Below are positions 11,051 to 23,390 of a stretch of DNA of 64,000 nt, one piece after another. The notes under the pieces were generated by a model. The model was not told the DNA's origin. It worked only from the letters and a program-made list of their open reading frames with translations, and made no database searches. The stretch spans positions 1,465,376 to 1,529,375 of the forward strand of contig NW_004797363.1 of the NCBI RefSeq assembly GCF_000002075.1, in the 5' to 3' direction. The translations under genes and the position numbers were made by a program. The stretch is from Aplysia californica (lineage: Eukaryota; Mollusca; Gastropoda; Aplysiida; Aplysiidae). Position 1 is the first letter of the stretch. Each line of letters begins with the position of its first letter.

Positions 11051-12380
11051 CAAAGGGGCATGTTTATCTAGTAAACCAATTAGTTTTATATTAAAAGCTT
11101 CTATTTTTTTCTTGATCAGTTTTTGCGCTGTTAACTTTATCAGTTAAAGTACTAGGAATTATCTCCTCTTTGATCAAATCCATGTCCATGTTCTTGGTGT
11201 TCCTAGACATAATTATTTGAGTGACAGATATATGGATGGAATTATCAATAACACTTTTTATCACCAAATCAATAATCTGACGTTTACAGTGTTTCTTTCT
11301 TGATGAAATTTGCTGTTAAAAGCTGATAATAGTCGCATGTTCCCTCCTGTTTCCCATTTTCTCTTCTGTTACCGCACCTCTTTACGTTCATTAAACAAAT
11401 TCTATAACTTGTTAAAAGAGTAAATATATGATTAGCTTCACCTTACTCCTGAAAGAAACAGAAATCCATGTTTTCACAATGTGTTTGATCTCAGAGTGAG
11501 AATCACAAACTGAGATTCTAAAATTTTCATTGACACTTTAATCGGAAACAATTTTCTGTAGATAGTAAAATGAAGTGGGTTTTTTGTGTTTTTTTGCCTG
11601 ATGAATAGACCTGGTTTCACCAATATGATATTGCTTTAGCTCCTCAAAACCTATTCCAGTAACACAGCTCTATGATTTCAGTTTGTAACAGGAGAGAACA
11701 TTTTCCTAGGAAGGTAACTCAAAACTTTCCGTTACGCTCTAATTTGACGGAATTAAGCTAAGCAATTTTACATTTAATTTATGTCTATAGATGATTTATT
11801 CATTTCATTAATAGTGTGTTGAAATGCTTCGGTTTTTTTTGAAAAAATTAGAATCTAAAATGTGAAATTTAAAGAAAAGAAAAACGGACTCACACTACGT
11901 AAACAAAATGTGAGTGAGAAGCGGGTAGTGCTGAGAATCTGTGAACAATCCCATTTTCTGCGTGACGGAGGTTTGTAGTATCATTCATTTATGAAGAAAA
12001 GTTTCTTTAAAAGGCCTCAGTTGTTGCAGGAAAATGCTGAGAATTATGATTAAGGCAAAAGAAATTGATATAAACTGCTCTGCAAAGTAGATCTATGGGT
12101 GACTGTAGTTAAACCGTTTAAGTGATATTTGAATATAAGTTGCCTTGCGAATTTTGACCGCACTATTATATGGGTAGGCCTACTATCAAAAGTAAAGGTC
12201 TATGACTTTTACGTCAATGACAGACTTTAAAGTCATAATTTGTAAAAAGTGTGCATCATTGAACGGAAGTTTGAAGGAGTGACGTAAATCATAGACGTAG
12301 ACCTATCCTTCTGAGAGAATCTGAAAGATTATGGCAATTGTTTCCGCTGAGGTTAAGCTGAAAATATGTAGAATCTACTT
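11051..12380. other. Upstream region of the lectin/EGF gene; no gene seen
   Basis: AT-rich sequence without recognisable coding segments or repeats. It should hold the promoter and any 5' UTR exons of the gene starting near 12423. No confident TATA box or initiator could be chosen by eye. Confidence 0.4.
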
Positions 12381-12422
12381 GTGTTGGTACTTCGCCTGAG
12401 GTCCCACTTTAAAGGAAAAAAT

Positions 12423-13680
12423 ATGAATTGTTTAACACTTGCTCCAGGCGCCGTCTGCTTATATAGATGGGAGAAGCTTATCGTTCTGCTTAATTTGTTG
12501 GTTTATCTCGCAGACTGCAGTTCATCATCTCCATGTTCTTCTAACGGGCTTGCTGGCACAATAAGGAAACCCTGCAATAGGTATTTTTTTCTTTCGAGGG
12601 AAAGTGGAGACTTCAAACAGCACAAAGATAGATGTATTAAAAGCGGTGGTTGGTTAGCCCAGTTGTATACGCAGCAACACGTGGGAGGTCTCTCTCGTGT
12701 TGGTTTATCAGGTTTTGCACAAACGCAGGCATACGTTGGGGCCACTGGTAGAGGAATTGCTAGTTACCAATGGATCAATGAAGGACAGATAAACTCTACA
12801 TTATGGTTCCCTGGTTTCCCAACATCCGACGTTAAACAGGACTGTGTCGTAATTTTTGGCAAAGACATGAAACTGCGGACAGTAGATTGTGAGTCACGGA
12901 TATATGGTGTGTGTGAGGCTTGCCTCATCATAGGCTCGAATGTACAAAAATGCAGGAACCCAGTTGCTTGTCCGGGAAAAGCGATAGAATGCAGTAATAG
13001 AGGCTGCCCGAAAGTTAAGTATAGTGCCTCTTGTGACTATTCCCCCTGTTTCAGCAACAGATATGGCCCGGCGTGCGAGTACCAATGCAACTGCCATTAT
13101 TACAAACCTTGCAACATTGTTACCGGATATTGCCCACAAGGCTGTCTCCCTGGTTGGTTTGGAGATAGCTGCAACCTGACAGAGTGTCCTCTTCGGAGGT
13201 ACGGTGGGACGTGCTCCAAATTTTGTTATTGCGCACACGGTCAGCAATGTGCCATAAGCAACGGTCACTGTTCCCATGGGTGCCCAGATGGTCATAAAGG
13301 AAGCACGTGTAAGGCCACTGTTTGTCCAAAGGGAAAGTTTGGCGACTCGTGCGAATCCACCTGTCGTTGTCCTTTGCAAGTCGCATGTGCCAAGAAGTCC
13401 GGATTCTGCTATACTGAGCCGTGTCCTTCCAATACATTTGGACGCCGGTGCCAGAACTGGTGCTTCTGCAAGGGAAAATCGAAATGTCAACCAGAGACAG
13501 GGAAGTGCCCAAAAGGTTGTGCTGATGGCTGGAAGGGACCGTCATGTAACCAGACTGTCTCTTGTCCTAAAGGATATTTTGGAGACACTTGTGAAAAACG
13601 CTGTGAGTGCAGCTTCGGCACATGTGATCCTCTCACTGGGGTGTGCAATTCTACAGAAGCAAACAAGAACTTGGGCTTTT
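12423..13680 (+). CDS. Lectin/EGF gene exon 1 (signal peptide, CTLD, EGF repeats)
   Basis: The open frame runs from ATG at 12423 to the donor TTTT|GTAAGT at 13681, leaving one base for the next codon. The frame reads on into the intron to a stop at 13722-13724, so an unspliced or alternatively polyadenylated transcript would encode a secreted form without the membrane anchor. Confidence 0.85.
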
Positions 13681-16600
13681 GTAAGTTTCCACCTAATCCA
13701 AACCTTCTTCACTTTAGAAAATAGATCACTTTAAAGATTTTTCCAATTTCGCGTTCTTCTTTCTCTAACATAGAATCAGCACAGCCGTTTTCATCTAAAT
13801 TATTATAGCTCATTAACACTTTTTAACACAGTCTAGCCACGTTCAAGTGATTGTACTGTGAGTATTAACTTTTGGAAAATTATTCCAAATCTTCATAAGT
13901 GACAGTTTTAAATACTCATAAAAGGAACACTCTCCCACAGAGTGATGTTAGATATAGAGTTAAAAACTACACCTCCAATCTGTGGGAGACAGAACACTGG
14001 AGTAAGGAAACCAACTACAAACTCTACAACATCCGGCCCAAACAGGGTTCACGAAAGCCTTCCGACCTCCCCAGAAGAGACCAAGTAATGTTTTACTCGA
14101 TTGTGTATCGGACACACCTCCCTGACACATAACTATCTCCTGAAGGGAGATGAGACAACCACTCTGTGTCGGATGCGACACCGATTTCACCATTAGACAC
14201 TTCTTAACAGAATGTCCATACTTTGGGGACACCCATAGGAAATATTTTAAACATTGAAGAATCTGTTCTCTAACGTTGATCCCAACAGAATTCTCGATTT
14301 TGTAAAGGCCAATCTGGCACTGCGGAAAATTGCATTTTTCAAATAGAAAAATTGCAAAAAAAGCTTTTTTTTTTCGAAGTGTATACAGACCCAGTAACCG
14401 GGAACAAAGTCACAAAGTATACAGACCTGGTAGACGAACTCTTTTGTGATTTCGGGAAGTTTCAGCGCCCAGACCCGGTAGTGTGTGNNNNNNNNNNNNN
14501 NNNNNNNNNNNNNNNNNNNNNNNNNNNNNNNNNNNNNNNNNNNNNNNNNNNNNNNNNNNNNNNNNNNNNNNNNNNNNNNNNNNNNNNNNNNNNNNNNNNN
14601 NNNNNNNNNNNNNNNNNNNNNNNNNNNNNNNNNNNNNNNNNNNNNNNNNNNNNNNNNNNNNNNNNNNNNNNNNNNNNNNNNNNNNNNNNNNNNNNNNNNN
14701 NNNNNNNNNNNNNNNNNNNNNNNNNNNNNNNNNNNNNNNNNNNNNNNNNNNNNNNNNNNNNNNNNNNNNNNNNNNNNNNNNNNNNNNNNNNNNNNNNNNN
14801 NNNNNNNNNNNNNNNNNNNNNNNNNNNNNNNNNNNNNNNNNNNNNNNNNNNNNNNNNNNNNNNNNNNNNNNNNNNNNNNNNNNNNNNNNNNNNNNNNNNN
14901 NNNNNNNNNNNNNNNNNNNNNNNNNNNNNNNNNNNNNNNNNNNNNNNNNNNNNNNNNNNNNNNNNNNNNNNTCCCCCTACTCCAAAACGGAGGAAAAACG
15001 ATCGTTCGTTGAAAAGACATCCGCAATCTTCATTTAGATCTAGATCTAGACTAGCCTCGAAATTAGGCCATAGATCTAGAAAGAAGAACCTAGGTCTACC
15101 CTGAGCCAAGAGGGCGCTGAAACTTTCCGAAATCACAAAAGAGTTCCCCTACCGGGTCTGTATACTTTGTGACTTTGTTCCCGGTTACCGGGTCTGTATA
15201 CACTCCCTTTTTTTTTTCTTCTCAGCGTCCCAACTTACCAACAATTTTCCCCATAATTATAATTTGTCGCTTTTTAGTTTTTTAATGTGGTAAATAAATA
15301 AATATATCGCCTGTGCTGTCTGTTGTTCTCGTAATCATAATACACTGGGCTAAAAATAGGTTTAGCTGGTCTGACGTCGGTGGACGCGTATCTTTTTGAG
15401 TCGCTTCTACACCACGCAAAAACTTCGTACATTGGCTTGGCCTGGAGGTGATCTTATTTTGGTGGACGCGTAGGCTAAGGCCCCGCGTCCACTGCGCTTT
15501 TTCGTCACTTGCAGGCCAAGTTCACATGCAAATGAGATTGTTTTTGTCAGTCAGTGACTGCTTTTGCCAGACTAGGGTTAGCAAATGAGATTGTTTTTGT
15601 CAGTCAGTGACTGCCTTTGCCAGACTAGGGTTAGGGGTAGGGTTAGGGGTAGGGGTAGAACTAGGTCTAGGCCTCTTCTTTATTGTGTTTGATGGGGTGG
15701 TCGCTCGTTACGGATGTCCTTCCCTACATTCTGTAATGTTTAGTGCTTCCAATTTTCCGCCAGTTTTTAGTTTTCTCCAAACATTATCTGCCGGTGCACT
15801 AGATTCTAGATCTACAGTCCCTTTACGGCATACCGTCACCTCAGTGTTTTGTGATGACTATTTCCGGAAGTGAACTTTTGTATTACCATAACTTCGGCTC
15901 TTTCAGAAACATCGACCCAAAATTTCGTTTTGTTGAGAGGCCAGCCTTTCCTGTAGGTGTGGGGTGAAGTTTTTAGTGTATAAAGAAGACCCCTAACCGA
16001 GACTTGACGCATTTCATGACATGTACCCCATATCGTCACACGTCGGGTTTTCTGTCATGGCATGTACCCCATACCAGCACCCCCAAATTGAAGCACAACT
16101 AGGCGTTTGAAAAGAGGAAAGAAGCAAAGACGAACTCCTTTTGTAAAGTGGGCCTAAGACAGAACTAATGTTTATTGACATACTAAAAAGAACAACCACC
16201 AGATCAGACTCACATACATCTTACTCACACATAGGTACATGAATGTTTCATTTTACTCTTCCACACATATCACAAACTCATATATGAACATCTTCCTCAC
16301 ACACAGGTACATGAATGCTTCATTTTATTCTCCCTCACATATCACAACAAACTCACTTTTGAACATCTTTTACTCACACACAAGTATTTGAATGCTTCAT
16401 TTTACTCTTCCACATGTATCACAACAAATTGCGGAGCAGTCATCGTCGTAAACCAATCCCACCTCCTTTTCATCCTCTTCCCCCTCCTCACTCTCTCCTT
16501 TTCTTCTCTTTTGCTTCATCATCTTTGCCTGTACGTTCCTCTTTCTTCACTTACTCTCACTTCATTTCCCTATTGTTTCTTCTTCTTCTTCTTCCCCAAG

Positions 16601-19600
16601 CTGCTCTCTGCTTCTCCAACTTCGTTAACTTTTCTCCTCTTTTCTCTTCTTCCTTCTCCACCCTTTTCTCTCCCTTTCTCTCTTCCTCTTTTCCATTTCT
16701 TCTTTTTTCTTCTCTTCTTCCAATTTCTTCGTACTTTGCCCGTAAGACATACATGTACTTAGGGGCCTGAGCCCGCTTCTCTGTGTTGAAACCTTAGAGT
16801 TCCAGCTTGCTGGTATGGGCAGGTTGACGAACGAGGGGGCAGGAATGAGTTGATTATACAAATCAAGGTACTTTCTGTATGCCCCCTCGTTCTCCATAGG
16901 TTCGATTTTGTGCCAATGGCAACGGCGGACCCAATGCATGTCTGATACCATCCATCTAGTGGCAATGGCGTGATCAATTAGCGTGTCAAGGACAAAGCAA
17001 AAGCATTGTCCTGAGGCAGTTTTGGTGGGGGGGGGGGGGGGGGGGGGGCTTGGGGTGTCACCAGAGTTTCATCTTCCAATGGTCTCAATGCCTGCTCAGG
17101 AAGACAATAGTCAATGTCCTGGTTATCCAAAGGATCCTGAGCTGGTGTTGAAACCAAAGGTAGCTGAAACTCTGCAGCAGGATCCAGGAAGTCCTCGGAG
17201 GTACATTCGATCTCCGAGAATCCCAGACCTGTGGTCGAAAAGTCTAGGGCATCAACTGACCACTCACAACTAGAGACAAGGGCAGTTAGGGGAGGGCTAG
17301 CAAGTTCTTCTTCTGAAACAGAAGCAGTAGGAGCAGGAACAATATCACAACATGTGGAAACAGTGGCCGGAAGAACATCATCACAACATGTGTATACATT
17401 GGACAGAGGAACATCATCATCATCATCATTACATACAACGGGATAGAGTTTCCTTCATATAAATTTGTTTCAAACATTAAAAAAGAAAAATCTAAAGTCG
17501 CTCATTTTCTAATGAATCCGTGTCTAAGTAGATATATCTAGATCTATATCAAATCATAGGAAACACATTCACTTGACAGAGGAATGCTATCTCAGCAGCA
17601 ACGCTGTGACTTTGAGGGTCATTTCATCGAATATTAGAATGCATTGCGTCTCTCTCAGCTTTGTGGGAAACTTTAACTTTGAAAGCTTTAACAATGATTT
17701 CCGGAAAACCTGGATATATTGCTTTTTTTCATTGTTCTTTTCAAAGTTTTCACAGATGGTAATGTAAATTGATTTTGGAGTAGCGGGTATGCTTTAGGAG
17801 AAGCATGATACAATGAAAGCGGATGGCTTTTGTCTGTGGCCCTCCATTTCTTTCCTTTCATTTGTGTCATGTCTAGCTGTTTGCTGAAAAAAGCATGAGA
17901 CATGGGAGGTAGATATTTGGCTGCCAAAGTTTTGATCAGTTCTATTTCTTTCCTTGAATGTAGATTTGATGCAGTTTTTCCTGGGCTTGCTTTTAGGGTT
18001 TTTTTTTATTGTTTTCTTCAGTGACATAATTTTCTTCTTCAACTGTCTTATTGTTTCATGTTCTATCTCCACAGATCTAGTGGGCTGGGTAGCCTAATAG
18101 AAATAGAATAATTGTACTTGATACAACACTGTGGGCTACTTACATCATGGCAAATACATAAAAGTATGCAATAAATAAGCCTCAAAAGTTACAGACAAGT
18201 ATATATCAAGGCACAAATTAATGTTCTTTGTCAGATACAATAAGATCATTTGATCAACATATTATGGCCAGCATACACATGCATCACATTCAGTCACACA
18301 GCATAAATTAGGTTCTAAGTGATAGATTAAGATAAAAAGGATTTGTTGATTTTTTTTCCATATGTTTTTCTTTAATTTATGTGTATTGTTATTATTATCA
18401 TTAGGCTATTGGTTTTAAAAAATTGTTGGTCATGTTTAATTTCTTACTAATAATTGATAAAATTACATAATAAAGGAAAGAGTATTCCAGAATTTAACAT
18501 AGTAGGCCCTAGGCCTATACTGGTTTAACAGCTTGCCCCCTTTAGCCCTTACAGTAACATTCTTTCTATCACATTTTGATTTACCGTAGGCTGTTAATTG
18601 TTAAACATAATAATATAGACTCTAGTGGTTGGGTATTATTAATATTTGTGTTTAAATCTATGTATAAATACTTTTTTAAAAACTAGATCTAAATCTAGAC
18701 CTAGATCTAATTTTAAAATGTACGAGGTTTTTTTTGAAAATATTTTGTTTTACCTGTGAAACTTTCTGGTATTTGAGGTTGAGAAATTTCTTCCCATGTT
18801 GTTGATGAGCTCGAACATTTTGTAAGCACAAAAGTCCTTTTTCTTGGGGGTGGTCTATTTTCTTCTATAGTAGGTGGTGGATTGGGCACGTTGAAACGCG
18901 TTGGTATTGCTGTATTGTTACGCTTCAGCTGATTTTTTTTTCGCCGTAGCGAACTGTGAGTTCTCAAAGTGTTTAGAACAAAGAACGTTACTATAAAAGA
19001 GACACTCAGATGACTTGCCCAACAAATCCTTTCTTCGGCAGTTTACCACCCACTTCTGGCACCTCACCTTATCCTTAGGAAACCGAAAAAGCGAAAGATC
19101 TGGTCTATTATATCGTGCGTTTGAACAGTTCACTGCAGAGCACCACTGGCTTGTCTTTTTTCTTTTACCTTTAGACTGAAGTTGAAGATCGACTAGATCT
19201 ACAGTTTAATTGCACTTAGGCCTAGATCTAGATCTAGTGTAGATCTAGTCTTCCATGTTGGCATTGAACACATTCACTTCACAGCCGTTTTCCATAGCAA
19301 AATATTAATTATCAACTCATTTACTATGTTCAAAATGTAAACAAACAAAGTTAGAAATAATTTCTAATCACTCCACTTTATTAAGACATGGCGAAACTGC
19401 TACTAACGTGGGAATCGCGGCTGTGGAATTAAACGGCGCCCGCTTTCTTCTTGTCGTCTGGCGTTTGTTTACGCTCTCAACGCGCATCTACTGTTTCTAG
19501 GGGGCGCGTAATCTAGAACCGGAAATATGGCTGTTGTCTCGTCTTGTCTTATTCCGTCTTGGGTCTGACGTCGGTGGACGCGGATCATTTTGAGTCGCTT

Positions 19601-22099
19601 CTACACCATGAAAAAACTTCGTACATTAGCATGGCCTGGAAGTGATCTTATTTTGGTGGACGCGTAGACTAAGGCATTTTACATAACGGGGTGTTTACGT
19701 ACACGGTACGCGGACACCAGGACCTAGCCTCAGTGTCTACGTACACGGTAACCAGCAACCAGGCACGTAGTCTCAGTATCACGTACACGGTAACCGGGCA
19801 GTTAAGAATTCCAAGTTCAGTTTTCGTCATCCATGTTGCCTTCAACTTCAGCCCTCCCCCAACTAGATCTATACCTTTAAAAAAAAAAATCAATAATTCC
19901 CCCATTCCGGAGCTCTATACTTCGTAGCGCACAGACTTTGAATGAACTTCGGTGACCCCAACCGGTACTCACAATGTGATGCGAAAGCACAGGTTCACTG
20001 ACCGATAACGATGGCGAGCCCGACAAGACGGGTGTGTAACTTTCTTTTTTTATTTCAACAAGTGACAGCACAGGATAAATACATGTATTGGTTTATTTTC
20101 ATTCCGGTTACCGTGTACTAAGATACTGAGACTAGGTGCCCGGTTACAGTGTGTGTAGACACAAGCATCATGTACGAACAATATTCACGCGCGTGCGCAC
20201 ACACGCACACAAACACACACACACTCACGTACACCTCACACACGCACACACCTACTTTCTTATCACACGCGCACGCTTACACGCATTAGATAAAGGCCTA
20301 ACCCAGAGAAGGCCACCTTCTCCGCCTTGCCTATGTCTCAGTTTGAGTTGTACATGATGCATTCCGGCCTGAATTTCCGGTTATAGCTTTTTTTAGAGTA
20401 CGCTCAGTAGGCTTGAGCTGGGCCGATACCATGATTTACGTAGGCCTATCGGCTCTGTACCCGCATCTTTTCGTATTAAAAATTCTGTTAAAATTAAAGC
20501 GTTGATGTATTTTTGCCTAAAATTGCAAGAAATTGCGAAAATTGCAAAAAATTGCGAGTTTATTGCGGAACTCGACGAAAAACGCGTCTGTCATATTCGA
20601 TAATAATAATAATCGATACAGATCCGGATATGACGTTGTAATCAATTCTAAAGAAATAAACTATTGCATTCTGGGTTACCGAAATGGCTGCCTCAATGTT
20701 CCTTACCGTTATCCCTATGTGTGTCTCACGTCTTGTTATGAATCCAACAATGATCTAGAGAACCCAACAAACACAACAGCGGCCGCAAGTGATTTCCAGG
20801 GTGGCCAGGCCATATGGCCTTAAAAAAAAAAAAGTAAAGTACTGCTATTTCGATATTATGTTAAGGGGCGAGGGGGCTACACCAGAAGGCTATCTCGCTT
20901 ATTACTTGACCGAATTTTACCAAATTTCACACATATTACAAGCACAGTAAGGAGTCTTAAAAACCGCAATCAAATTTGAGAAAAGAGATTCGTTTCTATG
21001 GATACGGCGGCCATATTGGATTTTGTTGACTTGTCTTACGTAATGAATACCGCACTTACTGCTCATGGAAATTGATTGTTTTCCTTTTTTGTTAACAAAC
21101 ATTAGATCTAAAAATTTGTCAGTTTTTTTGTGTTTTTTTTGTATTACATCTTTTCTTCATTCTGTGAACATTTCATGAAGATTGGATGAAAAATGGTGGA
21201 GTTATTTTAAAAAAATATAGAGAAAAGTCGCGTTTTGAGAAAACGGCCGGTAAAGAAAAAGAAAATATTGACTCTAGTAGGAAATGGTGGTGATAAACAT
21301 GCCTGGTTTGGGAAAAAATACGGTTTTTTGGGGTTCTTATTCAATGAAATAGTTGTAGGTAAGGCCGAGGAAGCTAAAAATGTCTACAACTCAAATTCCA
21401 TAATTTTGAGCCTAATCGGGGCTTTGGGGGTGTAGCCCCCCCCCCCCCCCCCTAATTAAAGATTGTAATGTACTGCTAGTTTAATATTGTGTAAATATTC
21501 TTTTTTAGATTGAAAGTTTTACCTTGAATTTTCATCAACCAAAAATGAAGTCGTGCTAAGAACTGTCGTGAATGCAACCAACTCGTGTTTCGCGAGCTCA
21601 TATGACATTATTCAGTAACAATTGCGAGGGCTATAAAACTCTTACTAAACTAACAAAAAGTATATGGACAAGGTGAATAGCCTTTTGTATAAAGACGAAT
21701 CCATAGTTGACTTGTAACTCTAATAATAGACTGTTCTTTCTTTTTCAACTGGTGGGTGGTTGGCGGGTGCTCTGGTATGGTTTGCTCGTTCTCTCCTGTC
21801 ACACGTTTATCTATCGTCCTGATCTCTCCTCCTTTTCTTTGTATGTTATTCTCTTGTAATACCTTTAACCTTCGATACTCATGTGAGTATTGCAAGTGCC
21901 GTAAAACTCTTTCTAAAACTTAATAAAATATTCTCCTCTCTGATATGTCAGTCTGCGACAATCCACGAAAGTGGGGTGAAGACTGCAACAATGAGTGCCA
22001 AGTTAGCTTTTGCTCCAAGTGCCTCAGGGTGACCGGAAATACATGTGCTGGATGTGACGACGGCTACGTGTTGGAGGCTGGCATATGCGTTCGTATGTT

Positions 22100-22154
<55 letters not shown>

Positions 22155-23335
22155 ACGTGGTCAGCCTCGTCGTAATCAAGTCCACCAAAAGTTTATAAGC
22201 CAATCCTCTTCACAGTTCATTTTTAGGATGTGCGACTGTGAGTCTGCTGGTAAGTGTAAGTATAATATTTTTTGTGCGCATCATTGATGAAATGTGGGTT
22301 CTTATGAGACTGCTAAGCTAAGAGTATCGTGGAAGGAAATGAAATCAAATGAGGTAGTGCTTGATGGAGCCCACGTGGGACGCTCAAAGTTAAAAACAAT
22401 CAGGAAACGACAAATGCAGTTTTTGTGACACCTGAATAGACATGAGGGTCTTGAACATCTAGCTCTCACTGGCAACATTGAGAACAAAAGAGGCAGGGGT
22501 AAACCCACAACAACATACTTAGGGAACCTAAACAAATGGGTAACAGGGAAAGATCTGGGAAACGTAGCTTTTTTGAGAGCATCCGAGCAAAAGAATGAAT
22601 TGAGAAACATGATCGGCGATATCTGTCGCAGATCTGGCACTGGATGATGATGATCATCATCATTAATTTTAAGGCGGTGCTACTCCCCCGATGTCGGGTG
22701 ACTAGCGTCAGGCTATTCGCCCGATATAGGGTGGCAAGCATCAGGCTAGTCGACCGAATTCGGTCGAGTAGCCTGGCCCGTGGGGATTTCTGCGACCTCG
22801 GGTGGCTAGCATTTTCTGCCCTCCCGGAGCCGGTCACCTAGATCTAGATCGTGGCGTCGGTGGCCTAGTGGTTAGGCTCTCGGACTCGCAACCGTAAGGT
22901 CGTGGGTTCGAATCCCGTCAAGGGCCCGACGTTGTGTCCTTGGGAAAGGCACTTTACACGAATTTTCCTCATTTCACCCAGGTGGGAATGGGTACCCGGC
23001 TATAGACAGCGAAAGATCTTGTCAGTTTGTTAGTGTTTGAGCGCTTAATCGGCTGCTTGCACTGTATGCTTCCCGGGAAGCTGAGAATGTTTCGGAGTGT
23101 TCTATGGTCTGCTGGGGTAATAATATAGTGTAAAGCGCATAGAGCCTGCTGCTGAGCGGGGATATGCGCTATACAAATGCTATCTATTATTATTATTAGT
23201 CTTAGTCTTGTACGGGGTTTCTACTACGGCTGGATCTGGCCGATCGCAAAACTCGATCGCCTGAAACTGGAAACAAACAAGTTTGTTTTTGAGGCGACCG
23301 AGTTTGTGTGTGTATGTGTGTGCGTGTGTGTGTGT

Positions 23336-23390
<55 letters not shown>

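Noticed and set aside
12894-13545. Antisense frames of 141 and 198 codons across the lectin exon
   Set aside because: Shadows of the well-supported + strand exon; no domains.
14247-15136. Several reading frames of 175-259 codons
   Set aside because: They exist only because they cross the 484-base gap inside a TIR element.
15368-19674. LTR retroelement bounded by the direct repeats
   Set aside because: Repeats are only about 113 bp, lack TG...CA ends, and the interior encodes a THAP/P-type transposase rather than gag-pol.
22853-22930. tRNA gene
   Set aside because: A and B boxes are present but the sequence continues as a conserved SINE body with a second copy at 28937, and no complete cloverleaf could be drawn.
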